Below, piece by piece: positions 12,501 to 18,476 of a stretch of DNA of 64,000 nt (positions are counted from its first letter, which is position 1; every line of letters starts with the position of its first letter). The stretch is from Clostridia bacterium (GTDB lineage: Bacteria; Bacillota; Clostridia; Christensenellales; Aristaeellaceae). The notes under the pieces were generated by a model, which was not told the DNA's origin, made no database searches, and was given only the letters and a program-made list of their open reading frames with translations. The stretch spans positions 1 to 64,000 of the forward strand of contig JAGBEX010000019.1 of NCBI GenBank assembly GCA_017936765.1. Reading direction: 5' to 3'. The position numbers and the translations under genes are program-made.

Positions 12501-15500
12501 TCCACGCTGACGTTGATCTTCTCAACCTCGTGCGTATTGGTCAGGGTGGTGGTGTAGCCGTCTTCGCTGGTGGACTTGCTCAGCGTATAGCCGTCCACCG
12601 TCTCTTCCGTCCAGGTATACTCAACCAGCTGGTTGTTCACATACTTGGGCAGATCTTTAATGGTAGCAGTCCAGTTGTTGGTTTCGCTCAGCGTCACTTC
12701 CGTGCCGTTGGACAGGGTGACCTTCAGGCTCGTGGGACGCTTGCCGTCCTGGTTGTCCTCGTCCTCCCACACCTTCTTCACAGTCACATCAACAAGGATG
12801 GGATTCAGCGTGTTGGTGATGGTGAAGCCGGAGGTGGCGTTACCGGTAATCTCAGAGCTATATCCTGCGACCTGAGTCAGCTCTTTCACCGTATAGACAA
12901 CAGCTTTGCCGTTCAGTTTAGCATCCAGGTCGCCCCAAGTAAACTTCCATTCGTTGCTTGCACTAAGTGCGACAGTATGCTTTTCATCCTCAGACGGTAC
13001 GCCGTTGATCACAAGCTGCACCTGAACAGACTCAGGGCGAATGCCCTCAGCGTTGTTCATGTCGTCCCACACCTTTTCGACGGAGACGTTCACGCTTGTA
13101 GAATTGTAGGTGTTGGTCAACGTGGTGATGTTATTCTTATCGTCAATAACAACACTCGTCAAGGTGTACTCAAAGGGTTCACGAATCTCGGACCACTTGT
13201 ACTCAATATCGGTTCCTACGCCAATGGAATCATCGTTTTCCGCTTCCCATTTTCCGCTCTGTTTCTCACCAACCCACTTGAAGTAGGTCGGATGATCTGC
13301 GGTACTCTTGCGCAGTCCCTTTACAGTAAGTTGCCAACCATCTTTGGCCGACAGAACATAGGTGCCAGCGTTGCTCAGTCTAACATCCAGCACATTAGGA
13401 CGCATACCAGCCCTGTTCTCATTATCGTTCCAAACCTTCATCACGGTCGTTTCCGTGGTCTCGGTTTCGGTCGTGATATAATACTTGATATGCCGATCAG
13501 GCATTGTAAAGCTTACATTTTTACCATTAGAGAAATCACTCGGCTGATTTAAGACCGTACGCACACCAGAACCATCGTACAAATTGCCATATACAGCACT
13601 TGTACTCGTTTCCTTGCCAGTCAGCGGATCAAAACACTTAACCGTCCAAACAGATTCCTTGATATTCAGATTATCATGCTTCGGGAACGGTTTAACATAA
13701 ACGGTATCAGGGCCATCGTTGCCCGACTTATACCACTCTGTCGTGCCGATCTGAACACCATCCAGATAATACTCCACAGAAAGGATAATCGGCTTGTCGT
13801 TCCAATACAGCAGATTATCACGCAGCGTACCATACGCAGCATTAATACCGCCAATATACGTCACAGGAACGTTTTCATACACATAGTCACTTATACCATT
13901 GATTGTCGGAACCGATTTGTGTTCAGCGTCAATGCCGCCGTGCTCCTCTGGGGTCTTGCTATACTTCCACAACTCGAAAGGACTATCCTTGTAATAGTCA
14001 AGGGCGTTGGTCGTACCAGCAGAATAGGAATGATGAGGCGTTGCCGGCCAATTAATGGTGAGATACTCGCCGTAGAAGAGGAAATAAGTTCCCAGAGCAC
14101 CGTCCAAAGTTTCCCAGTTGCCAGTATCCACCATCTGGGTGTTGTAATTATTCAGGTAGAATTTATCCAACGTCAGCTCGAAGGGACCATGACCCGCGGA
14201 AACATTCTTCCCCGTCAAATTATAGCAATAGTAAATCGTTGATCCGGGAGTAGGCTGATAGTTAAAAGTAAACTCTGTTTCTTCGCCTGTAATTCCATCT
14301 GCAACAATTTTCTTAGAGGGATTAGAATCATAAACCGTCTGTCCATTTATCGATGTAGGTGCGTTAAACGTAGTCGGAGAAATATTGTTGGAGAGATCAG
14401 TACTATATTTCGTTACAACAGTATCTGCCGGTTCAAACGCACCGTTCACAACCTTCAGCAACACATTTCCAAAGGGGAAGCTTCCAGTTGCACCATTGTC
14501 ATACGATTTAGTGCCAGTATATGGCAAATTAGCACGACCAGCCAGCGTATAGTATGCATCATAATAGAAGTCGACCGTCAGCTTGCCGTTGCCAGCCTCG
14601 TCCACATCCACATCCGCAGTATTGAACACAATCTTATCAGAAGTGCAGTTCGCAGACGCATTCTGAACAAGGCCACTTTCAACCTTGGCCACTTCGCCAT
14701 TCAGACGCATCACGTTGTCGTCAAAGTCCTTCGCCGTAATGGTGTAGGCAGCAGAGGGTACCTTGATCACCACCGTCTCAGTTTCGTACTGAACATATTT
14801 TCCGTTGGTCGTATCCTTGTACAGATAGTTGACCGTCACCTCAATATTCAGCTTGGACTCGCCCCAAACTGCATAGTAGGTAACATTGTCAGCAAGCTCA
14901 ACCTCAGTACCGGCATTCACGCCCTCGGCAGCACTTTCCGTCGTGGCCCAGCCATAGAATACATAGTTCGGATCCATACTTTCGGGCAGAGTAAGACCAT
15001 CGCCGGAGGGCAGCACAATCTTGCCGCCAGCCATAACGGCTTCGGAAGCCCCAACCTCTTCGGTACCATTCATGAAGGTCGCCTTCACGGTATCGCCCCA
15101 CAGAGCGTAGAGGGTTACCGCATCTTTAGCTTCCTTGGATACTTCGTAAGCGCTGTTATAATAGGTAGGAACACCCTCGCCTACGAGCGTATTCAGATCA
15201 TCATGCACCTCGTCTGTCCAGCCGATGAGGATATGCTCATCACGCGTCACATTGGTGGGCAACTGCTCAATGATCTCGCCGGCGCGGGTCTCAATGGGTG
15301 CAACTTCACCAATACCATTGTTCAGGTTAAAATTAACCACCACAACAGGCGCCAACTGCTGCCAAACGGCATACAGCGTTACTGCATTGCCTTCGACCGC
15401 GGGAACGGTGAAGGTATTGTTATGGAGTTCAATAGCAGAAGTGTCCGCAAAGGGATCCTGATCGCTCACATCAGCTTCAGACCAGCCCAGGAGCTTGTAG

Positions 15501-16525
15501 CCTTCGCGAGTCAGATCGGTGGGCAGGTCGATCACATCGCCCACGCGAGGTTCGCTTGCCTCGTAAGGTGTCTCATCGCCATTGTTATTAAAGGTAACGG
15601 CCACCTTGGCGGGCTTGGCCTTCCAGATAGCAGTCAGCTTTGTGTCACCATTCAGTTCAATGGGATCACCAGCAGCCTTCACATCAGTACCGTCGTCAAC
15701 CTGCCAACCAGCGAACTCCTGCTCGTCATCGGGAGCAGTAAAGGTGCATTCGGGCAGGGTGTAGGTGGTACCCCATGTTGTTTCAGTTGTACTTTGGTCC
15801 GAATTATTATTTGCAACTAAAGTAATAACATTTTTGGTAGAATAAATCTTGAAATATGCATCCGGATTTAGCTGCAATCTCTGCCCTTCAGGCTTTTCAC
15901 CAATTGCTTTTATAGTAATATAATATGTCGTTCCATTGTTAGCGGAAATTGTTTTGTCAACAGATATGCTAATACAGCCACCGGCATTGTCCCAATTCAT
16001 AACATCATTTGGATGGCTGCCAGTATATCGGAGGTGTAACTCATCGCCCTTTGCCATCTCATATGTAGTTTTTTGGCTGGCCAGCGCATATTTTTCGTTA
16101 AACTCAGCAATTTCCGGATCCTCAACATTGATCGTAATGCTGTATCCAAGGTAATTACCTGACGCATCCTGCGCACCATTATATATATTTGCATTAGTTG
16201 TTCCATGAGCTTCACCAGAAATCGTATAGGACAAGAGAGAGGTGCCAGCCGAATTCTTAATTTCAGTGGTCGAACCCTGTGAAATCTTTGCAATGCTTTC
16301 ATTGTGACCAGAAAAACTGGTTCCAAGTCCAGCAAAAAGGTAAATTGTCGTAGATTTACCCTTTTCCAGGTTAATTGTTGCATTGGATGCACAGACTTCA
16401 TAAAGATCCGGTGTCACGGCCGTATCAGTCAACTGCTCATCAGCCAGCGCGCTAACAGGCATGGAGCTAACAAACATCATGATCGACATGATCAGCGCCA
16501 ATACCCGCTTCATCTTATTCATCAT
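1..16525 (-). CDS. Giant secreted Cna_B-repeat adhesin (3' end outside window)
   Basis: The start is ATG at 16525, with AGGAGG at 16534-16539 eight bases upstream. From there 5,508 codons run without a stop to the window edge. Residue number is (16525 - position)/3. The N-terminus MMNKMKRVLALIMSIMMFV...ALADE is a signal peptide. After a region of about 210 residues that I do not recognise come four InlB-type (Flg_new) repeats (about 240-555), a mixed region (555-1015), about 44 Cna_B modules (1015-5330) and at least two DUF11-like modules. Cna_B domains are known to form internal Lys-Asn isopeptide bonds helped by a Glu. The modules keep the Lys (KTW/KVW), Glu (YTVTE) and Asn (TNTH) positions, so a long covalently stiffened surface rod is inferred. 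A C-terminal sortase signal would lie outside the window. Codon use is GC-rich in the repeats and more AT-rich in the N-terminal 2.5 kb. Confidence 0.93.
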   Translation of the reverse strand, partial: MMNKMKRVLALIMSIMMFVSSMPVSALADEQLTDTAVTPDLYEVCASNATINLEKGKSTTIYLFAGLGTSFSGHNESIAKISQGSTTEIKNSAGTSLLSYTISGEAHGTTNANIYNGAQDASGNYLGYSITINVEDPEIAEFNEKYALASQKTTYEMAKGDELHLRYTGSHPNDVMNWDNAGGCISISVDKTISANNGTTYYITIKAIGEKPEGQRLQLNPDAYFKIYSTKNVITLVANNNSDQSTTETTWGTTYTLPECTFTAPDDEQEFAGWQVDDGTDVKAAGDPIELNGDTKLTAIWKAKPAKVAVTFNNNGDETPYEASEPRVGDVIDLPTDLTREGYKLLGWSEADVSDQDPFADTSAIELHNNTFTVPAVEGNAVTLYAVWQQLAPVVVVNFNLNNGIGEVAPIETRAGEIIEQLPTNVTRDEHILIGWTDEVHDDLNTLVGEGVPTYYNSAYEVSKEAKDAVTLYALWGDTVKATFMNGTEEVGASEAVMAGGKIVLPSGDGLTLPESMDPNYVFYGWATTESAAEGVNAGTEVELADNVTYYAVWGESKLNIEVTVNYLYKDTTNGKYVQYETETVVIKVPSAAYTITAKDFDDNVMRLNGEVAKVESGLVQNASANCTSDKIVFNTADVDVDEAGNGKLTVDFYYDAYYTLAGRANLPYTGTKSYDNGATGSFPFGNVLLKVVNGAFEPADTVVTKYSTDLSNNISPTTFNAPTSINGQTVYDSNPSKKIVADGITGEETEFTFNYQPTPGSTIYYCYNLTGKNVSAGHGPFELTLDKFYLNNYNTQMVDTGNWETLDGALGTYFLFYGEYLTINWPATPHHSYSAGTTNALDYYKDSPFELWKYSKTPEEHGGIDAEHKSVPTINGISDYVYENVPVTYIGGINAAYGTLRDNLLYWNDKPIILSVEYYLDGVQIGTTEWYKSGNDGPDTVYVKPFPKHDNLNIKESVWTVKCFDPLTGKETSTSAVYGNLYDGSGVRTVLNQPSDFSNGKNVSFTMPDRHIKYYITTETETTETTVMKVWNDNENRAGMRPNVLDVRLSNAGTYVLSAKDGWQLTVKGLRKSTADHPTYFKWVGEKQSGKWEAENDDSIGVGTDIEYKWSEIREPFEYTLTSVVIDDKNNITTLTNTYNSTSVNVSVEKVWDDMNNAEGIRPESVQVQLVINGVPSEDEKHTVALSASNEWKFTWGDLDAKLNGKAVVYTVKELTQVAGYSSEITGNATSGFTITNTLNPILVDVTVKKVWEDEDNQDGKRPTSLKVTLSNGTEVTLSETNNWTATIKDLPKYVNNQLVEYTWTEETVDGYTLSKSTSEDGYTTTLTNTHEVEKINVSVEKKWEDANDQDGKRPTSITVQLKANGNNSGDPVTLNATNGWKYTWSSLDKKADGEAITYTVLEETSKLPQGYRSDTSDAVTSADGKTVSYTITNSYTPETKDVTVTKIWDDDSNRDGVRPEQITLQLKNGASVVAEAVVNVTEANSFTHTFEKVPVYANKVEIEYTVDEADVTGYSKSLDQNTLTITNKHSPEVVSVTATKVWTDNNNQDGKRSDVTLHLYKQVGENEAAVLVADQDKTIAKDKTGDDLKVTWTNLPKFEGGVEITYTVTEEAVAGYTTNITGDAKTGFTVTNSYTPKTTEATVLKVWNDTNDQDGLRPDELKVTLSNGTEVTLNEANGWTATVDKLPKYANGQEIEYTWSEGPVSGYELTNTSKAGTVTTLTNTHTPATIAIGVTKAWDDANDAAGFRPDSVTVHLLENGTEVESEVLNAGNGWKVEWTNLPEYKNGKHITYSVTEDEVAEYQDPTITSNYRETNDGWDFTITNTHEPEKTEATVLKVWNDGENRDGKRPESLIVKLLADNEDTGKTVTLSESNKWTDTISELPKYADGKEIKYTWSEIVPEEYTKTAPDGIDGTKTTITNSYTPGETSVTVTKSWDDADNQDGIRPTFVQVQLYADGTAEGAVVELNAGNDWSYTWSKLPLKAAGKTIDYTVDELAEPTDYTKSVSGSVAEGFTIKNSHTPATTEVTVKKIWADNGDQDGIRPDSVELQLYADGVRYGEKFALTDEGDEWTKEITGLPKYNGVKDKEIVWTVKEVTTPSGYDEPTYSADGLTVTNKHTPYTTEATVKKVWDDANNQDAIRPTRLTITLLADGEATGKSVTLPVEGKWEATLTGLPLKAAGKEIVYTWAEDEEALPEGYELTGNVTANGETTLTNSYTPETTEVTVKKVWEDNGNQDGIRPGSIDVQLKKNGDVYQTATLTAPETGDKNTWSHTFKNLPKFDHSIDAIVWTVDEAEVPTGYTKADPVVENGVITITNTHEVETVDVTATKVWDDNDNQDGKRVDVTVSLYKETENITKTKVDEKTIELGKTSVTWEDMPVNEGGKKITYSVEEARVNGYEEPSVVASADGYSFTITNKLIPETVNVQVTKSWDDDNNRDGIRPANVTVQLMAGEKAEGEPVTLDASNSWSNKWEKLPKNSTGKPIAYTVAETTVPSGYTAKVTGSIEGGFLITNTHTPATTVVTAAKEWDDSNNQDGKRTAVTLTLYKTVDGETAAVSSQTIPADATGEALTVTWSDLFVKENGETIVYTVQEDTVPEGYSATVVPESYSGNLEETTEGNFTVTNSHTPEKITISGVKAWEDADDQDGLRPGVVTINIKLGDEVKKSVQATKEGEWAWSATLPKYANGDELVYTVEEVLNEDIAEAYTSDIIKNENGTYTIKNTHVPYTTTISGIKAWEDAENQDGIRPASVTIELYDGGKEPARTTTATAEGGWAWSFAELPVNKRTAAGAVAITYTVKEANVPTGYTSAQSKDEQTGFITITNTHTPEVTSVPVTKVWADNDNQDGMRPTSIEMQLKKNGEEYQTATLNAPETGDQNTWSYTFEDLPKYAGTTTPIEWTVDEVSVPENYTKTGPVVENGVIVITNTHTPETIDIFGTKTWSDAGNQDGIRPDSITVRLYADGTEKDSVTVDAASNWGYSFEDLPKYAAGEEIEYTIAEDAVEGYEPTYSGYNITNTHRPEKISVGGTKTWNDSNNQDGKRPGKITVQLLADGVPVEGKVAEVTPDAEGNWNYTFTDVLKYKAGAVKQPIVYTVQETGVPEGYTSVVTGMNIVNSYTPGKTSLKVSKVWEDGNNRDVTRPASITVQLLANGEPTETAVLNDGNNWSYNFTDLAERADGELITYTVAEVNVPTGYSSTQETDGNKVTITNTYAPETTTVSGSKTWNDDNNRDKVRPEEIVINLLADGTKIASKTVTDENGWTWEWTDLPANKNVDNKKTPIVYTITEEKVANYTTEIAEGSYNVTNTHVTEKTSVTVTKKWEDNGDQDGIRPGSVTINLLADGKATGESVVLNAGNSWTATFADLNKNDQGTPIVYTIEEVEVEGYKSVISGNATAGFTVTNTHTPETTSVSGTKTWIDNDDQDGKRPDSITVQLKADGVALADKVATVTPDTEGNWAYSFTNLPKYKIDETTGKGGAEIEYSIEEIEVEGYTTTINDFNITNKHDIEKVSIKGTKVWDDADNQDGKRPGSITINLKVGNDVLATKEVSEVNGKWEFSFTNLDKYEEGEEITYTIEEIAVEGYTITGQELVWNETKTEATVALVNTHEPATTEIKVTKSWVDNENQDGKRPTNIKVQLLANGTQVKEATFGADGVWEYTFTELPKYADGTEIEYTVTETPVDEYTTEIDGLAITNTHQPEETVVNVTKTWDDANDQDGLRPDSITVRLYADGNELKGKVATITAESADADGNWQHSFTGLPKYRNGGTEIVYTISEDTVTNYTTVIDGFAITNSHTPATVKVEGTKTWDDANDQDGLRPDSIIVQLLADGEVKETKTVTAENEWKYSFTNLPKFKIENNKGGKAIVYTVKEDMDDDAAKAYTSVVTGYNIKNTHKPEVVTVEGTKTWEDNENQDGKRPAEITINLWADDTVKESKTVTANDGWAWKWENLPKYKFNENGEGGKEIVYTITEEPVAGYTTEIAEGSYDVTNTHTIETVTVAGKKDWNDFDNVAGLRPESITINLLADGEVIDSKTVIEKENWAWKWENLPKYAANKVGVEIKYTITENAVGNYTTQVQDYNVKNTYTPGKTSVSVTKVWEDDSNRDGLRPASIIVKLLADGDEYRTAELTAPNWSATFEQLPIYKEGEEGKVVAYTVAEDQVDGYKLPVITGNATEGYTITNTHDIATTKVEGTKVWKDENDQDGIRAKSVTIHLLADDNVVDSAVVNEASEWKFSFDNLPVNRNDNGTIKQIVYTVSEDKVDGYTASITGDVATGFTVTNTHTPEKTEVSVTKVWEDENNQDGLRPSKITITLAAAGKAVASKEVTAEDGWNWKFENLAKYAGGEEIAYTVEELTVSGYETKITGDAKTGYTITNTHTPGVTSVSGTKTWDDADNQDGKRPASITVNLLANGEVKETKTVNAETEWEYSFTNLPTHANGKEIAYSVEEVLGKDLVDVYTSTVNGYDIKNTHQVEKTEVKVTKVWDDTDNQDNKRTASVTINLLADGKATDKSVELNADNNWTYTFENLDKFSKGAEIEYTVEEATVPAGYKVAVTGDAATGYIVTNTHDIDTTKVEGAKTWEDNDDQDGKRPESITVRLLADDVEIDSATVTADNGWKWSFDNLPVNKAGKVGQKIDYTITEDEVEGYTTNVDGYNIINTHEIEKVAINGTKEWQDADDQDGLRPDSITINLLKNDKTFKNTTATAENGWKWSFTDLDKYEKGKEIAYSIDEIAVEGYETTGEELVWNETKPEATVALVNTHTPATTEIKVTKTWFDNENQDGKRPANIKVQLLANGKQVDEAIIADQNGKWEHTFTNLPVKEAGKEITYTITEDKVEGYETSINGFAITNTHEIIKTSVSGKKIWSDAENQDGKRPVSITVNLLANGTKVDSANVAADVNGDWKFSFTDLDAYTGGKLITYTVTEDPVAEYSTEIKADEETGFITITNKHTPGKTSISGVKVWDDADDQDGLRPDSITVNLVATVEAINYRKVAQSATVSAEGNWKYSFEDLPTHVAGKKIEYTVEEVLPENLKDIYTSKVEGTTITNKHTPDTTEIKVTKTWDDANNQDGKRPTEITVNLLANGEKVKSATVTAEGKWQYTFENLPVNKAGKTIAYTVEEDLSEKLKDIYTSKVDGYNITNSHTPATTSISGEKFWDDAANQDGKRPESITVNLLVVKGENEFERIDSKTVTAEDEWKYTFDNLPVYAKGEEITYNVTEVAVTGYKTEYKGNNITNSYEVEKVSISGQKTWDDLDNVKGFRPASITVKVMNGNEVVATKTVTKADGWKYTFTDLDKYAGGEEIKYTVVEDAVDGYTATVNDYDIHNKAFLPDIEVIKTSNVAESETVGLDEVIEYTITVTNKGNVPFTNVKVVDEMTKNEWTIPELPVGDTKTFTTTYTVTSDDILKGEVLNVVTAKGDPIPDPDPDKPDYTPEDEDDEKDPTDEIDTTLEVIKTSNVAEGETVGLDEVINYTITVTNKGNVPFTNVKVVDEMTKNEWTIPELP
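540..13480 (-). repeat. Array of about 44 Cna_B (SpaA-like) modules
   Basis: The motif KxWxDxxxQDGxRP recurs about every 290 bases. I counted 44 occurrences by eye, from about base 735 to about 13,400, some with variants such as NRDxxRP. Each module is about 97 residues with the order KxW, DGxRP, VxLLADG, W-Y-F-LPKY, YTVTE, GY, ITNTH. The modules nearest the N-terminus of the protein (bases 11,000-13,450) are more divergent than those in the middle. The count could be off by one or two. Confidence 0.9.
14860..15830 (-). repeat. Four InlB-type / Flg_new (Listeria-Bacteroides) repeats
   Basis: In the adhesin frame, four consecutive units of about 75-80 residues carry the typical pattern of a beta strand, LP, GW and a final LYAVW/LYALW/YYAVW/LTAIW. 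Such repeats are found in surface proteins of Gram-positive bacteria, where they act as stalk or ligand-contact modules. Function here is inferred only. Confidence 0.8.
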
Positions 16526-16570
16526 ACCATTATCCTCCTGTCCAAGCTATCGTAATGATGTTGGAATGTA

Positions 16571-17278
16571 TCAGTCAGGTGTGTTGATGCTTGCGCGCCA
16601 CAACAGACCAGCATGTTCCTGCATGAGAATCACCTTGAGCTGATGCTCGGTAGCCCCGGGAACATTCTCCCAAGTCGCACCACCATCAGCCGAACTCTGC
16701 CATTGGATGGAGTAGTCAATTTCTTCGGCACCATCCACAGTCAGCGTCAATACCATTTCAGTACCAATCAGTACGGCTTTCTGCCCAGCGAGGTTAGAGG
16801 TAACCGTCAGTACGATTTCCGGCTCCGCGGTGGTTTCTGCAGCAGGCTCTGCCACCGTTTCCTCCACCACTTCTTCGGTGGGTTCCACCACGGGTTCTTC
16901 AGTCACCACAGGCTCCTCCACTACTTCCTCAGTAGCTTCCACCTCGGGTTCTTCGGAAACCACAGGCTCCTCGGTCACCGCAGGCTCTTCAGTAACCGCA
17001 GGTTCCTCGGTCACCACAGGCTCCTCGGTCACCGCAGGCTCCTCAGTAACCACAGGCTCCTCGGTCACTGCCGGCACCTCCTCGGTGGGTTCGTCAGCGG
17101 GTTCCTCCGTCGGCTCGGTCTCCGGCTCAACGGTAGGAGTCTCTTCTGGCTGCTCCATCACAGAGTTGAACTTGAACGAGGACGATACGATCGTGTCGGC
17201 CAGCGCCGTGCTGGTCAATGCCAGGATCATCACCATCGCCAGGATGATTGCTTGACGGATGCTCTTCTTCATGTTCAT
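16571..17278 (-). CDS. Secreted protein with Pro/Glu/Thr stalk and Ig-like C-terminal domain
   Basis: This 235-residue protein has a clear signal peptide (MNMKKSIRQ, a hydrophobic core, then STALAD). Residues about 45-150 are a low-complexity stalk of (V/A)VTEEP and EPTEE units. The last 85 residues form a compact domain with WQSSADGGATWENVPGAT, the pattern of bacterial Ig-like/bacterial surface domains. There is no cell-wall anchor motif. It ends 46 bases before the start of the giant adhesin, on the same strand, so the two are probably co-transcribed. The function is unknown; a role as a companion surface or matrix protein is inferred from position. Confidence 0.85.
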   Translation of the reverse strand: MNMKKSIRQAIILAMVMILALTSTALADTIVSSSFKFNSVMEQPEETPTVEPETEPTEEPADEPTEEVPAVTEEPVVTEEPAVTEEPVVTEEPAVTEEPAVTEEPVVSEEPEVEATEEVVEEPVVTEEPVVEPTEEVVEETVAEPAAETTAEPEIVLTVTSNLAGQKAVLIGTEMVLTLTVDGAEEIDYSIQWQSSADGGATWENVPGATEHQLKVILMQEHAGLLWRASINTPD

Positions 17279-17354
17279 TACTCCTTACCGTTGATTTTTG
17301 TCGGTTTATATCAGCGATTGCTCGTGTAAATTCTTACCATCTATAGTGGCACCA

Positions 17355-17379
17355 AAACCGAAACTCTTCGTTTCGGTTT
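17355..17379 (-). terminator. Rho-independent terminator downstream of the 305-residue secreted protein
   Basis: A perfect 10-base stem (AAACCGAAAC / GTTTCGGTTT) with a 5-base loop is followed on the minus strand by TTTTGG. It lies between the two stalk-protein genes, so the downstream gene and the adhesin may need read-through or their own promoter. Confidence 0.7.
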
Positions 17380-17398
17380 CAAGTGCGGATATTCTACT

Positions 17399-18316
17399 TT
17401 ATTCGCTCAGCGTGAGTACGGCGCGATATTCCTTGTGGGCGTTTTCCTGGGTGAGGATGAAGGTGTAGGTCTGGCCGAACTCGACATCCTTCCAGCTGTC
17501 GCCTTCCTTCACCTGCCACACGATGCTGTAGTTGCCTTCCACATCGTATACGCGGGCGACCAGCGTGACCTCGTCACCGTAGTACAGCTGACCCTGGTTG
17601 CGAAGTTCCACGACCACCCGGCCGGTGACCTCCGGAACCTCTTCAGAAACCAGACTCTCGGTCGGTTCTTCGGTGGCCTGGTCGGTTTCAGCGGGGGCTT
17701 CCACTTCGGGAGCGGGTTCAGCCGTGGGTTCCGCGGTGGGTTCCACAGTAGGCTCAACCGTAGGCTCTTCAACGGGTTCAGCGGTGGGTTCGATGGTCGG
17801 CTCCACGGTGGGTTCCGCGGTCGGTTCTTCGGTAGCTTCCACAGCCGGCTCTTCGGTGGCTTCAGCAGCGGGTTCCTCGGTAGTCTCGGCGGCGGGTTCC
17901 TCGGTGGCTTCCACAGCCGGCTCTTCGGTGGCTTCGATCACCGGTTCCTCGGCAGCCTCAGCAACCGGCTCAGCGGCAGGCTCTTCGGTGGCTTCCACAA
18001 CCGGCTCGGCGGTGGGTTCCACGGTGGGTTCCGCAGTAGGCTCAGCCGTGGGTTCTGCGGTCGGCTCAGCGGTAGGCGCCACAGTGGGTTCCGCAGTAGG
18101 CTCAGCCGTAGGTGCCACGGTCGGCTCGGCAGTGGGTTCCACGGTTACTTCCTCAATCGGAGGCGCTACCGTTTCCTCTACCAAAGTAACCGGAGCCGCC
18201 GCCAGGTCAGTTGGCGTTCCAGCGGAGAGGTCATCGGCGAAAGCCGCAGTAGTGCTGGTTGCCGTCAACATCATCATCACGGCCAGCGCTGCCAGGCGTT
18301 TCATCGTCTTCTTCAT
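17399..18316 (-). CDS. Secreted protein with long EPTA(E/V) stalk and Ig-like C-terminal domain
   Basis: This 305-residue protein starts with a signal peptide (MKKTMKRLAALAVMMMLTA ... AFADD). Residues about 45-215 are a Pro/Glu/Thr/Ala stalk of EPTAEPTV and EATEEPA repeats. The last 80 residues resemble an Ig-like domain (YYGDEVTLVARVYDVEGNYS, W at the core). It is a paralogue in design, not in sequence, of the protein at 16571-17278. The start has the ribosome site GGAGG just upstream at about 18,325. The stalk is strongly biased and may be hypervariable in length between strains. Function is not known. Confidence 0.85.
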   Translation of the reverse strand: MKKTMKRLAALAVMMMLTATSTTAAFADDLSAGTPTDLAAAPVTLVEETVAPPIEEVTVEPTAEPTVAPTAEPTAEPTVAPTAEPTAEPTAEPTAEPTVEPTAEPVVEATEEPAAEPVAEAAEEPVIEATEEPAVEATEEPAAETTEEPAAEATEEPAVEATEEPTAEPTVEPTIEPTAEPVEEPTVEPTVEPTAEPTAEPAPEVEAPAETDQATEEPTESLVSEEVPEVTGRVVVELRNQGQLYYGDEVTLVARVYDVEGNYSIVWQVKEGDSWKDVEFGQTYTFILTQENAHKEYRAVLTLSE

Positions 18317-18395
18317 AGGGTGGAACCTCCTTTATGCTACCACAGTTTCGTCAAGCCATATGGATATGGCTACTACTTTTCCACTTTTCTCCTAT

Positions 18396-18404
18396 ATTAT
18401 ATCA
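18396..18404 (-). promoter_or_regulatory. Extended -10 promoter for the secreted-protein genes
   Basis: On the minus strand TG-A-TATAAT lies about 80 bases upstream of the ATG at 18316. No good -35 box is visible 17 bases further up, consistent with an extended -10 promoter. Confidence 0.55.
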
Positions 18405-18476
18405 GTCATTAGTTACATCCGCAGTTACATATTCGGAAATTTACTGTTTTTTCAAGTTCGATTTGTTACCAAATTC

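Noticed and set aside
539..13552. Plus-strand open frame of 4,337 codons
   Set aside because: It is in exact codon register opposite the Cna_B array; its protein is a low-complexity repeat of Val, Gly, His and Leu with no ribosome site. The minus frame has a signal peptide and recognisable Cna_B modules.
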